NCBI GenBank assembly: GCA_026710545.1
Contig: JAPOQU010000079.1
Location: 20,914-84,913, forward strand
Reading direction: 5' to 3'
Origin: Gammaproteobacteria bacterium
GTDB lineage: Bacteria; Pseudomonadota; Gammaproteobacteria; Eutrophobiales; Eutrophobiaceae
Length of the DNA: 64,000 bases
The position numbers and the translations under genes are program-made. Under the pieces are notes generated by a model. The model was not told where the DNA came from. It was given only the letters and a program-made list of their open reading frames with translations, and searched no databases. Positions 38,092 through 46,455 of the stretch are shown here, in pieces (the first letter of the stretch is position 1; every line of letters starts with the position of its first letter).

Positions 38092-38604
38092 ATGAAACGG
38101 TTGTTTTTCGCCCTCTGGCCGGACCGCGGGGTGCGCGCCCAACTGGCTGAGCGTGCCGGGTTGCTGCAGATTGATACGGGACGCCCCGTTCCAGGGGAAA
38201 ACTATCATGTTACCCTGGTCTTTCTCGGCAATGTGCAGGAGCAGGATATTCCCGGACTGCTTGACGCCGCCGGGCGCTTGAGAATATCCCGCTTCCCGTT
38301 GCAGATAGACCGCTGCGGCTGGTGGAAACGGGCAAAGGTCGCCTGGCTGGCGCCGGAAACCACGCCGGCGCCGTTGCAGGAGCTGGTCGAACAGATCAGC
38401 CGGTTCAGCATAAACGCCGGGCTATCCATAGATAACCGGGATTACAGCCCCCACCTGACCGTTGCCCGCAAGTTGTCCCGGCCGGTGACGGCCATGTCAA
38501 TCGATCCGGTCCACTGGGATGTCGGGGAGTTCTGCCTGGTTGAATCCATTACCCATCAACAGGGGGCGAGGTACCGGGTAATGAAGTCGTGGGCGTTATT
38601 TTAA
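38092..38604 (+). CDS. thpR: RNA 2',3'-cyclic phosphodiesterase
   Basis: 170 residues with the two H-x-T/S-x motifs of the 2H phosphoesterases: ENYHVTLVFLGNV (HVTL) and YSPHLTVARKLS (HLTV). It opens 2',3'-cyclic phosphates on RNA and was earlier named 2'-5' RNA ligase. It starts 4 bp after pncC, and the two are commonly neighbours. Confidence 0.92.
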   Translation: MKRLFFALWPDRGVRAQLAERAGLLQIDTGRPVPGENYHVTLVFLGNVQEQDIPGLLDAAGRLRISRFPLQIDRCGWWKRAKVAWLAPETTPAPLQELVEQISRFSINAGLSIDNRDYSPHLTVARKLSRPVTAMSIDPVHWDVGEFCLVESITHQQGARYRVMKSWALF

Positions 38605-38614
38605 TCGATCGCAT

Positions 38615-39532
38615 ATGTCCCTGCCGGCCAAAGAAAATATCAGCGTGTTCCGGTCCCGTACCGGGTTATATGCCTGCCTGGCGCTGACCCTTGCCTCGGC
38701 GGCCTTTGCGTTTGCCCACGTGGTAGGACGCGGGGTTCATGCCGAAGTCCCGCCAGTTGGGCTGTCTTTCTGGCGCTGGCTGATTGGAGCGATCGTACTG
38801 TGGCCGTTTATTTATCCATCGCTTAAAGCGAATGCGCCGGACATCCGCAAACATATCGGGCCGCTCACCCTGCTCGGCGGGGTTATGATCCTGAGCGCGA
38901 CCTGCCTGATGATCGGCCTGAACTTCACTACTGCGATAAATGCTTCCATTATCAATGCCATACAACCGGTATTCACCGTGTTGCTGGCCATGCTGATCCT
39001 GCACGACAGGTTGCGGCTGTCACAGTCGTGCGGTGTTGCTCTGGGGGTCATCGGCGTGACAGTCATGATTACCAGGATGGACCTGGCGGCATTGCTCCAG
39101 TTGCAATTCAACGCGGGGGACATCCTGATACTGCTGGGTTCAATGGGTTATTCGCTGTATGCCATCAACCTGAGGAAAGTCCCGGAATCCCTGGGCCCGT
39201 CTGCAGCACTGTTCATGATCATCGTGACAGGCTGTGTAATCGTGCTCCCGTTCTATGTCATCGAAACCATCATCTACACACCGGTGCCGATCAGCGCGAC
39301 CGCCATCTACTCCATCATAGCCATGTCATTGGTGTCTACCGTATTCGGGACACTGTTGTGGAACCGGGGAAACCAGCTTATCGGGCCAAGCCGGGCCGGC
39401 ATGTTCATCAACCTGATCCCCATCTTTGCGGCCGTCATGGCAATACTGTTCCTGGATGAAAGCCTGACCCTCTACCAGGTGATATGTGCCGTGCTGATCA
39501 GCATCGGCATATTTATGGTGTTACGGCGATAA
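38615..39532 (+). CDS. DMT superfamily transporter (EamA)
   Basis: 305 residues with about ten membrane helices in two EamA repeats. The repeat signatures include PPVGLSFWRWLIGAIVLWPF in the first half and LVSTVFGTLLWNRGNQLIGP in the second. It probably exports or imports a small metabolite. Substrate not predictable. Confidence 0.87.
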   Translation: MSLPAKENISVFRSRTGLYACLALTLASAAFAFAHVVGRGVHAEVPPVGLSFWRWLIGAIVLWPFIYPSLKANAPDIRKHIGPLTLLGGVMILSATCLMIGLNFTTAINASIINAIQPVFTVLLAMLILHDRLRLSQSCGVALGVIGVTVMITRMDLAALLQLQFNAGDILILLGSMGYSLYAINLRKVPESLGPSAALFMIIVTGCVIVLPFYVIETIIYTPVPISATAIYSIIAMSLVSTVFGTLLWNRGNQLIGPSRAGMFINLIPIFAAVMAILFLDESLTLYQVICAVLISIGIFMVLRR

Positions 39533-39546
39533 AGATATGTGTGGTA

Positions 39547-39644
39547 GATATTTGGGGTGATATTTGGGGTCAGAGTAAAAATACAGGTGCTGCCGGGAGT
39601 TGGCTGCTTTAGTGCTGCGTATTTTTACTCTGACCCCAAATATC
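39547..39644. repeat. GGGGTCAGAG inverted repeat with 34-bp loop
   Basis: A 26-bp arm at 39559-39584 (GATATTTGGGGTCAGAGTAA, then AAATAC) is perfectly complementary to 39619-39644. An extra 12-bp partial copy precedes it at 39547. It lies between convergent genes and may work as a two-way terminator. It has the arrangement of a small RAYT-mobilised element. Confidence 0.88.
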
Positions 39645-39650
39645 CAAATG

Positions 39651-41777
39651 TCAGATCTTGCTGACCTCGCACATCAGCCCTTTCAGGTTGGTCGAGCCGG
39701 ATTCAGGCCCGACGTTCAGATCATCGGTGAGGAAGTTGATGTTGCATTCCCTGAAGCCGTAATCCGGCGCTGCCCTCTCCGGATACCACCATGCAAACTC
39801 GGCGGCCACCACCCGCGGGTCTACGCCGTCGGTGACCTTTGCCTTGTGTTTCACCTTGCCGCGCGGGCTTTCGATGTAAACCCAGTCGCCGTGTTCTATG
39901 TTCCTGGCGGCGGCAGTTTCCGGGTGTATGGACAACAGGGGATAGGGATGCGTTTTGCGCAATAACGGGCTTTGTCGGTGCTCGGATCCGAAATACTCCT
40001 GGACCCGCGTCCCGGTGGTCAACACCAGGGGGTATTTTTCCACGAACTCCGGTTCCCTGGCCGGGCTTTCCGGCGGTTCCTGGTGGAACGGCAACGGGTC
40101 GTAGCCCCAGTCCTTGTTCTGTTGTATGTAGAAATCCAGCTTGCCGGATTTGGATTTAAACCCTTCGGTTTCGTGTTTCCGGTACCTGGGTTCATTGCGC
40201 AGGTAATCCATGTCCTTGAATTCTTCCCAGGTCACACCGGCGGGTTCGAGAATATAGTCCAGGGATTCTTCGTAGTCCTCCCAGAATGAATCCTCAAAAC
40301 CCAATTTCTTGCCCAGTTCGTTGAGAATCTCGACGTCAGCCATAGCCTCGCCCGGGGCATCCACGATCTTCGGCCTGGGGAAGATATAGCCGTGGGATTT
40401 CCAGTAGTCCGCGATATTGTCGAACTCGATCCAGGTCTTTGCGGGAAGGACGATGTCCGCAAGTTCCGTTGTCGGGGTGGGAAAGATGTCCGCCACCACC
40501 AGGAACTCGACCTTCTTCAGCGATTCGTACACCCGCGAGGTATTCGCCCTGACCACCAGCGGGTTGCTGCCCATGATCAGCATTGCCCTGACCGGGTAGG
40601 GTTCGCCTGTCTCGATGGCATCCCAGATGACATGGGGTGTAATGCGGTTGATGGATGCCGCCAGCCGGTAGCGGGTGCCGCCGAGCATCTTGTCGATACT
40701 GTCCAGGAACTGGTTGCCGCAGAATTCCATACGCGGCAGGCCGGGAGGGGGACCGAACATGACGTTGCCGCCCGGGACATCCAGGTTGCCGGTCAGCGCC
40801 GACATGTAAATGAGCACGCGGTCCGAGTTCGAACAATTGACGCCGTGCTCGATGCCGACACCCCACTGGATGGCCGCAGGTTTGGTCTGTGCGAACAGGC
40901 GCGCCGCTGCTATGATCTTTTCCCTGGGCACCCAGGATATTTCCTCGCCGACCTCGGGCGGGTACTCCTCCAGGCGTTCACAGAACTTGTCGAACCCCGT
41001 GGTGTAGTTGTCGACAAAATGGCGGTCGTACAGGTCTTCCTTGACCATAACGTGCATCATGGCCATGGCGAGCGCGACGTCCGTGCCGGGCCGGAGTTGC
41101 AGCCAGATATCGGCCTTTTCCGCAAGCTGGGTACGTTGCGGATCGACCACGATGTAACTGGGCTTGCGTTTGAGACTCAGACCCAGGTTGACGCCTATGT
41201 ATTCATCTGGGTTGGATTTTATGGTGTTGCTGCCCCAGGACATGACGCACTGGGGATTGTTGTCGTAATCCACGATGGGGACAGACATGCCCAGTTGCTT
41301 GGACACGGCCAGCCTCGGCAGGTAGCAGACATGGCCGTTCGCCAGCACGTTGGGCGAACCGAACATGTTTGCGACCCGGTAGACAAAGCGGTGATGGCTG
41401 CGACCCGTGCCGTGCCCGAAGATGACTGATTCCGGCCCGTTCTCTTCCTTGATCCGGTTGAATTTGTCGGCAATAGTACCCAGCGCTTCTTCCCAGCTGA
41501 TCCTTTCCCACTTGCCCTCGCCGCGTTCGCCGACCCGTTTCTTTGGGTACAGCAGGCGGTCCTTGTGGTACTGCAAATCGGCGATGAAACCTCTTGCCTT
41601 CCGGCACAGGTAACCCTTGCTGATGGGATGCTCCATATCGCCCCTGATCTTGACCGCCTTGCCGTCTTCCAGCGTGACAAACACGCCGCAACCGGCATGG
41701 CCGCAGGCGCGGCAATTGGTGCGGACAACTTCCGTCTTGGTTTCCTGGCCGTCTATCGGGGTTGCTTGCATGTCCAT
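39651..41777 (-). CDS. Molybdopterin-dependent oxidoreductase (DMSO reductase family)
   Basis: 708 residues. An N-terminal 4Fe-4S site is given by CRACGHAGC and, later, YLCRKARGF. NGHVCYLPRLAVSKQLG probably supplies a cysteine ligand to molybdenum. Bis-MGD binding segments continue to the C-terminal domain (LTTGTRVQEYFGSEHR). There is no Tat leader, so it is likely cytoplasmic. No iron-sulfur, membrane or maturation subunit is adjacent. It could be a formate dehydrogenase-like or hydratase-like enzyme; the substrate is undefined. Confidence 0.88.
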   Translation of the reverse strand: MDMQATPIDGQETKTEVVRTNCRACGHAGCGVFVTLEDGKAVKIRGDMEHPISKGYLCRKARGFIADLQYHKDRLLYPKKRVGERGEGKWERISWEEALGTIADKFNRIKEENGPESVIFGHGTGRSHHRFVYRVANMFGSPNVLANGHVCYLPRLAVSKQLGMSVPIVDYDNNPQCVMSWGSNTIKSNPDEYIGVNLGLSLKRKPSYIVVDPQRTQLAEKADIWLQLRPGTDVALAMAMMHVMVKEDLYDRHFVDNYTTGFDKFCERLEEYPPEVGEEISWVPREKIIAAARLFAQTKPAAIQWGVGIEHGVNCSNSDRVLIYMSALTGNLDVPGGNVMFGPPPGLPRMEFCGNQFLDSIDKMLGGTRYRLAASINRITPHVIWDAIETGEPYPVRAMLIMGSNPLVVRANTSRVYESLKKVEFLVVADIFPTPTTELADIVLPAKTWIEFDNIADYWKSHGYIFPRPKIVDAPGEAMADVEILNELGKKLGFEDSFWEDYEESLDYILEPAGVTWEEFKDMDYLRNEPRYRKHETEGFKSKSGKLDFYIQQNKDWGYDPLPFHQEPPESPAREPEFVEKYPLVLTTGTRVQEYFGSEHRQSPLLRKTHPYPLLSIHPETAAARNIEHGDWVYIESPRGKVKHKAKVTDGVDPRVVAAEFAWWYPERAAPDYGFRECNINFLTDDLNVGPESGSTNLKGLMCEVSKI

Positions 41778-41905
41778 AACAGTGTCAATAACCTGGTAAT
41801 TCAGCCTTGTAATTCTAGTTTAAGTCGTCCTGCCTTTCCAGTGACTTTTGACCGCCGGTCTCGTGTGACGGATATAAGCGTGCCCTCTTACGCAGCACGC
41901 GAAGG

Positions 41906-42616
41906 TTACTTGATAGCCAGGAAGCCCTCGAAACTGACGTATTTCATGATCGTCATCACGTCGACAAAACCGGCCCGTTCAAGCAGGCCCAGGTTGCCCG
42001 CCGTTGAGAACGGTTTCAGCACGCCCTTCAGGCTGACCTCCTTGTTCAATATCTCCTCGGAACTGAAGCCCTTGCGTTGTTTGAACTCCCGGTACAGGCA
42101 GGACATCATGTCCTGGAAGCGCGAGTCCGGCGCCCCCACTTTTTCAAACAGGATGAATGCCCCGCCCCAGTTCAGGGCCTGGTATATTCTGTCAAACAGC
42201 GCCTGCCTGTGTCTTTCCTCGATAAACTGGACCGTGTAATACGCGATAATCAGATCCGATGCGTCCAGCGCGCAGGTCAGTATGTCCTCGCAACAAAACT
42301 CCACCCGGTCCAGGCCGGCACAGGTCTTGCGGGCACGGTCGATCATGTCCTGCTCCTTGTCCAGTCCTATCCAGCGCACGTCAGGTTTATGCCCGTTGTA
42401 CTCGGCCAGCACTTTCAGCAGGTCACCGGTTGAGCAACCCAGGTCGTACACGACACTGTCCGGCGCCACGAAGAAATCGCTCAGGTAACAGATGAGTTCA
42501 TGCCCGTCCCGGTACCAGGGGATGGAACGCCTGGCGTGGTCCGGGAATGCTTCCGCCACCTCGGCGCCGAACGACCAGGCGGAACGTTTTGCAGATATGC
42601 CGTCGTCGATGTTCAT
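41906..42616 (-). CDS. CmoA-like SAM-dependent methyltransferase
   Basis: 236 residues. SVVYDLGCSTGDLLKVLAEY is the SAM motif, and FPDHARRSIPWYRDG, YYTVQFIEERHRQALFDRIY and NWGGAFILFEKV follow CmoA (carboxy-SAM synthase) closely in order. Identity looks lower than that of true CmoA and no cmoB is beside it, so the exact reaction is open. Its ATG overlaps the stop of the CinA-N gene. Confidence 0.75.
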   Translation of the reverse strand: MNIDDGISAKRSAWSFGAEVAEAFPDHARRSIPWYRDGHELICYLSDFFVAPDSVVYDLGCSTGDLLKVLAEYNGHKPDVRWIGLDKEQDMIDRARKTCAGLDRVEFCCEDILTCALDASDLIIAYYTVQFIEERHRQALFDRIYQALNWGGAFILFEKVGAPDSRFQDMMSCLYREFKQRKGFSSEEILNKEVSLKGVLKPFSTAGNLGLLERAGFVDVMTIMKYVSFEGFLAIK

Positions 42617-43383
42617 GACGTCATGCCGGGGGACAGCCGCTTCAACACCTTGCCGTCCAGACCCAGGATAGTCGCAGACAGGTCCTCCGCCGCGGCATTC
42701 ATCCTGGCGCTGTCAATGCCGCGCAGCACCAGGTTCACTCCCAGCTTGCCCTTTTTGAAATAGGGATAACTGCCCATGCTGACGTCGGGATATTTTTCCT
42801 GAACGGCTTCCAGGCCTGTTGCAATTACGCTTTCGGGAAGGTTGGTCAGGATGTTTTCCGTGAGGATGGGATCACCCCCCACCAGCCTCCCGGTCAGACC
42901 ATCGAACATGGCTTCCATGATGGACGGCACACCCGGCAATACAAATACGTTCTCAAGCTGGAACCCCGGCGCGCCGCTCACGGGGTTGTCGATTAACCGT
43001 GCGCCTTCAGGTATATCCGCCATCTTCAGCCTGGCTTCCGTCAGGAGGCCCGGTTCATAATACCGATCCAGGGCATTAACGGCCTCCTCATTGCGCTCCA
43101 CTGCCACATCGAATGCCCTGGCAATGGCAGCCGCGGTGATGTCGTCATGGGTGGGGCCGATACCGCCGGTGGTAAAGACATAAGTGAATTCAGCACGGCA
43201 GATGTTGACCGTCGTAACGATATCCTCCTCATCATCGGGAATGACCCTGGCCTCCGTAAGACGTATCCCCAGGGTGTCACATTTTTTACCGATGACCGCC
43301 AGGTTGGCGTCCTGGGTGCGGCCGGACAGGATCTCATTGCCGATGATGATCAGGCATGCGGTAATCTGGTCGGGTTGTTCCAC
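42613..43383 (-). CDS. CinA N-terminal/MoeA-like molybdopterin-binding domain protein
   Basis: 256 residues. IIGNEILSGRTQDANLAVIG and FTTGGIGPTHDDITAAAIAR are the conserved loops of the COG1058 domain, which in CinA hydrolyses ADP-ribose-type compounds. It lacks the C-terminal amidase, which is separate at 37590. It is translationally coupled with the CmoA-like gene. Confidence 0.88.
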   Translation of the reverse strand: MEQPDQITACLIIIGNEILSGRTQDANLAVIGKKCDTLGIRLTEARVIPDDEEDIVTTVNICRAEFTYVFTTGGIGPTHDDITAAAIARAFDVAVERNEEAVNALDRYYEPGLLTEARLKMADIPEGARLIDNPVSGAPGFQLENVFVLPGVPSIMEAMFDGLTGRLVGGDPILTENILTNLPESVIATGLEAVQEKYPDVSMGSYPYFKKGKLGVNLVLRGIDSARMNAAAEDLSATILGLDGKVLKRLSPGMTS

Positions 43384-43424
43384 AACAGGTCATCATGGTT
43401 TGAAGTCACCGAATCAGCTTAACA

Positions 43425-43450
43425 GATATTTGGGGTCAGAGTAAAAATAC
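43425..43450. repeat. Solo half-copy of the GGGGTCAGAG repeat
   Basis: Identical over 26 bp to the arm at 39559-39584 (GATATTTGGGGTCAGAGTAA, then AAATAC), but without an inverted partner. The following 30 bp hold short iterations of CTGGTC/CCCTGGTCCC. Confidence 0.85.
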
Positions 43451-43479
43451 ACCAGCCCCTGGTCTCTGGTCCCTGGTCC

Positions 43480-43592
43480 CTAAAACGCGTATTGCCAGCC
43501 TGCCATAACAGTCCAGTCGGTCTCCATTTGCGGGCCGTTCTGGTCACGGAATATGGGAAGGCTGATGCCGGCACAGCTTCGAGCGTGTTCCG
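43480..43592 (-). pseudogene. C-terminal remnant of an outer-membrane beta-barrel protein
   Basis: Directly downstream of the panC stop, about 36 codons read LPIFRDQNGPQMETDW then TVMAGWQYAF and stop. A final aromatic after alternating residues is the C-terminal strand signature of outer-membrane barrels, and the NGPQMETDW style resembles known transporter porins. No start or body exists. The solo repeat lies at its 3' side, so recombination may have removed the rest. Confidence 0.45.
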
Positions 43593-44510
43593 TCAGGTTG
43601 GTTTGACGCGCACCTTGAGGTTGTCAATAAGACGTGCAGACCCCAGCCAGGCGGCAGCCAGGATGGACAAGCGGGTATCTTCCGGCGCCGGTCGCTGCAG
43701 ATCCTCCGTGCGCCTGATGCTGACGTACTCCGGCCTTAACCCTGCTTCCTGTAACCGGCCCAGCGCTTCCGTTTCGATTTCATCCATGCTTTTGTTGCCC
43801 TGGCGCAAGCTCTCGGCGGCGGCCTTCAGGGTCTTGTAAATCTCCGGCGCCCTGCGCCGTTCGTCCGGTGACAGGTAGGCGTTGCGGGAACTCATCGCCA
43901 GCCCGTCAGGTTCTCTCACGATGGGCAGTCCGATGATTTCGAAAGGCAGGCACAAATCCCTGGCCATGCGTTTGATGACCAGCACTTGCTGGTAATCCTT
44001 TTCGCCGAAAAAAGCAAAATCGGGCTGCACGTTGCTGAGCAGTTTTGCCACCACGGTGGCAACACCGGAGAAATGGTTCGGCCTGGCCTCACCGCAGAGT
44101 ATGTCCGATAACCCGGGTACGTTGATCCGGGTGTCAATATCGGTACCGCCCGGATACAATTGATCCAGGTTGGGTGTGAACAACAGGTCAAGCCCGTACT
44201 TTTCAAGTTTATTCTTGTCATCGGCCAGGGTGCTGGGATACCTCTCGTAATCCTCTCCTTTCCCGAACTGTATCGGGTTGACGAAGATACTCATCACGGT
44301 CCGGTCAGCGCAGTCGCGGGCGTGGTTAAGCAATGAAATATGCCCGTCATGCAGATTCCCCATGGTTGGGACGAGCGCGATGGAATAACCCGACCTTTTC
44401 CACCTCTCGATAATGGTGCGCAACCCGTGCAGACTCGATACGGTTTCCATTACCGGCGTACCCGTAAAGGGCGCGGTAATAAGCTTATCGACTGCTTGCC
44501 GATCTGACAT
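43593..44510 (-). CDS. panC: Pantothenate synthetase
   Basis: About 305 residues from ATG 44510, which has AGGA at good distance; ATG 44450 (METVSSLHGLR) would give the usual 285. ALVPTMGNLHDGHISLL is the HIGH-type ATP motif and FFGEKDYQQVLVIKRMARDL the pantoate/ATP site. It joins pantoate and beta-alanine. It follows panB by a few bases in a coenzyme A operon. Confidence 0.95.
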   Translation of the reverse strand: MSDRQAVDKLITAPFTGTPVMETVSSLHGLRTIIERWKRSGYSIALVPTMGNLHDGHISLLNHARDCADRTVMSIFVNPIQFGKGEDYERYPSTLADDKNKLEKYGLDLLFTPNLDQLYPGGTDIDTRINVPGLSDILCGEARPNHFSGVATVVAKLLSNVQPDFAFFGEKDYQQVLVIKRMARDLCLPFEIIGLPIVREPDGLAMSSRNAYLSPDERRRAPEIYKTLKAAAESLRQGNKSMDEIETEALGRLQEAGLRPEYVSIRRTEDLQRPAPEDTRLSILAAAWLGSARLIDNLKVRVKPT

Positions 44511-44523
44511 TGCCATTCCTGTA

Positions 44524-45321
44524 CTATTTAAATGAGTGTTCCCGGCCCGGGAAAGCCCCGGATTTTACCGCCCGAACATATTCCCGTACAGCTTCGGGTA
44601 TGCTTCCGGTTCCGGCCAGGAAATTTTTCGCCATGTGGGGTGAACGTGCGGACAGCCCTAATACATCATATACCACCAGTACCTGCCCGTCACAGTCTAC
44701 GCCGGCGCCGATACCTATGGTCGGAATGGTGAGTTCATTGCTTATGCGCAGGGCCAGTGCGGCCGGGATACATTCCAGGACCACCATGCAGGCGCCTGCT
44801 GCCTCCAGGGCCCTGGCGCCCGCCATGATGCGTTGCGCCTGATCGTCAGTCCTGCCCTGGACCTTGTATCCTCCGTATTCCCTGACTGATTGTGGCTGCA
44901 GGCCGACATGGCCGCACACGGGAATGTCCCGGTCCACCAGGTAAGCAACGGTTTCCGCGTGCTCAATGCCGCCTTCCAGCTTGACCACTTCGGCGCCGCC
45001 CGCGTCAACCAGCGTGCGCGCATTGTCATAAGCTGCAGCAACCGTCTCATAGGTCCGGTATGGCATGTCGGTCACCACCAGGGAACGCCGGCAGTTCCTG
45101 CTGGCCATCCTGCTGTGGTAAGTCATGTCTTCAATGGAAACGGCAAGGGTATCCTCGCCGCCCTGCAAGACCATCCCAAGTGAATCACCCACCAGCGTGA
45201 TTTCGACACCGGCCTCGTCCAGTATCCTGGCGAAACTTGCGTCATAGGCGGTCAGGCTGACAATTTTCTCGCCCGCTTTTTTCATCTCCAGCAAACGGGC
45301 GATGGTGATTTTTTCAGTCAT
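44524..45321 (-). CDS. panB: 3-methyl-2-oxobutanoate hydroxymethyltransferase
   Basis: 265 residues. VSLTAYDASFARILDEAGVE, LVGDSLGMVLQGGEDTLAVS and TIGIGAGVDCDGQVLVVYD are family motifs, including metal and substrate ligands. It makes ketopantoate from 2-ketoisovalerate. It overlaps the deoxynucleoside kinase stop by 4 bp and precedes panC. Confidence 0.96.
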   Translation of the reverse strand: MTEKITIARLLEMKKAGEKIVSLTAYDASFARILDEAGVEITLVGDSLGMVLQGGEDTLAVSIEDMTYHSRMASRNCRRSLVVTDMPYRTYETVAAAYDNARTLVDAGGAEVVKLEGGIEHAETVAYLVDRDIPVCGHVGLQPQSVREYGGYKVQGRTDDQAQRIMAGARALEAAGACMVVLECIPAALALRISNELTIPTIGIGAGVDCDGQVLVVYDVLGLSARSPHMAKNFLAGTGSIPEAVREYVRAVKSGAFPGREHSFK

Positions 45322-45962
45322 AGTTCCCGGGGGTTGAAATAATGCCGTCCCTGGTCGAGACCATCCAGGTAATTCAGCAAGACCTTGTAGTCACCGCTGT
45401 CACCGGTGAAATCCAGGTCTGTCGTGTTGACGATGAGTAACGAAGACGCATCATAATGATAGAAAAAGTCAGCATACCCTTCTGATATTCCCTGCAGGTA
45501 CTCCCTGTCGATTTTCATATCATTGACCTTACTTTCAGCACGAATGCGTCTCATCATCACGTCGACAGACGACTGCAGGTAAATAACCAGGTCAGGGACC
45601 GGAATATCGTCGACCATGATGTTATAGATCTGGTAGTACAAGTCCAGTTCATCCGCGCTTAATGTTGCTTCGGCATACAGCTTGTTGGCCTGGACCAGGA
45701 AGTCCGCGACCTGGTTGGGCGCGAACAGGTCTGCCTGCCGGAGCGCCCGTACCTGCTTTACATGCTCGAATAAAAAATGCAGTTGTGCCGCCAGTGCAGC
45801 GGAACCGGGGTGTTGATAAAACCGGGTTAAAAAGGGGTTGTCTGCAGCCCGCTCCAGCAACAGTTGGTTGTCCAGGCTCTCTGCCAGGCGCCTTGCCAAC
45901 GTTGATTTACCGGCTCCGATCGGGCCTTCCACGACTAAATATCGAAATGAAGCTTTATCCAT
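45318..45962 (-). CDS. Deoxynucleoside kinase family protein
   Basis: 214 residues. P-loop VVEGPIGAGKSTLARRLAES lies at 10-29, the LID-region RRIRAESK and a DRE-like IDREYLQGISEGY segment follow. Members phosphorylate deoxyadenosine or deoxyguanosine. In gammaproteobacteria this gene often sits between folK and panB, as here. Confidence 0.9.
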   Translation of the reverse strand: MDKASFRYLVVEGPIGAGKSTLARRLAESLDNQLLLERAADNPFLTRFYQHPGSAALAAQLHFLFEHVKQVRALRQADLFAPNQVADFLVQANKLYAEATLSADELDLYYQIYNIMVDDIPVPDLVIYLQSSVDVMMRRIRAESKVNDMKIDREYLQGISEGYADFFYHYDASSLLIVNTTDLDFTGDSGDYKVLLNYLDGLDQGRHYFNPREL

Positions 45963-45975
45963 CTACGTTGAATTT

Positions 45976-46455
45976 TCACAGCTTTGTAATACCCGCCCGG
46001 CCCGTATCGGCCAGAAATTTATCAGCCCTGCCGAGACCCGGAATTTCGATATCCGGCGCCAGTTCAAGCAAGGGTATCAATACAAAATTCCTGTGTCTCA
46101 TTTCAGGATGCGGCACTATCAGTCCGGGTTCATCGATGACCTCGGCGCCATACAGTAACATATCAAGATCAAGAGTGCGCGGTCCCCATTGTATTCCGCC
46201 CCGGACTCGTCCCTGCCTGTTTTCAATCGACTGTAACCGGGCCAGGAGCGCGTTTGCGGTTAAACCGGAATCCAGCAACACCACTGCGTTTATGAAATCC
46301 GGCTGATCGCCCGGACCGAGCGGTTTGCTCCTGTAGAACGAAGAACAGCGCACCAGGTCAGTATCCGGGATCCCGTTCAGCGCCGCCAGGGCTGAAGTCA
46401 ACTGCGTTTCGGGGTCGCCCAGGTTACTCCCCAACCCGATATAACTTTCCATCAA
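45976..46455 (-). CDS. folK: 2-amino-4-hydroxy-6-hydroxymethyldihydropteridine pyrophosphokinase
   Basis: 159 residues. YIGLGSNLGDPETQL opens the protein, and GIQWGPRTLDLDMLLYG carries the Mg-binding aspartates. It transfers pyrophosphate from ATP to the pterin in folate synthesis. Its start overlaps the pcnB stop by 4 bp. Confidence 0.95.
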   Translation of the reverse strand: MMESYIGLGSNLGDPETQLTSALAALNGIPDTDLVRCSSFYRSKPLGPGDQPDFINAVVLLDSGLTANALLARLQSIENRQGRVRGGIQWGPRTLDLDMLLYGAEVIDEPGLIVPHPEMRHRNFVLIPLLELAPDIEIPGLGRADKFLADTGRAGITKL

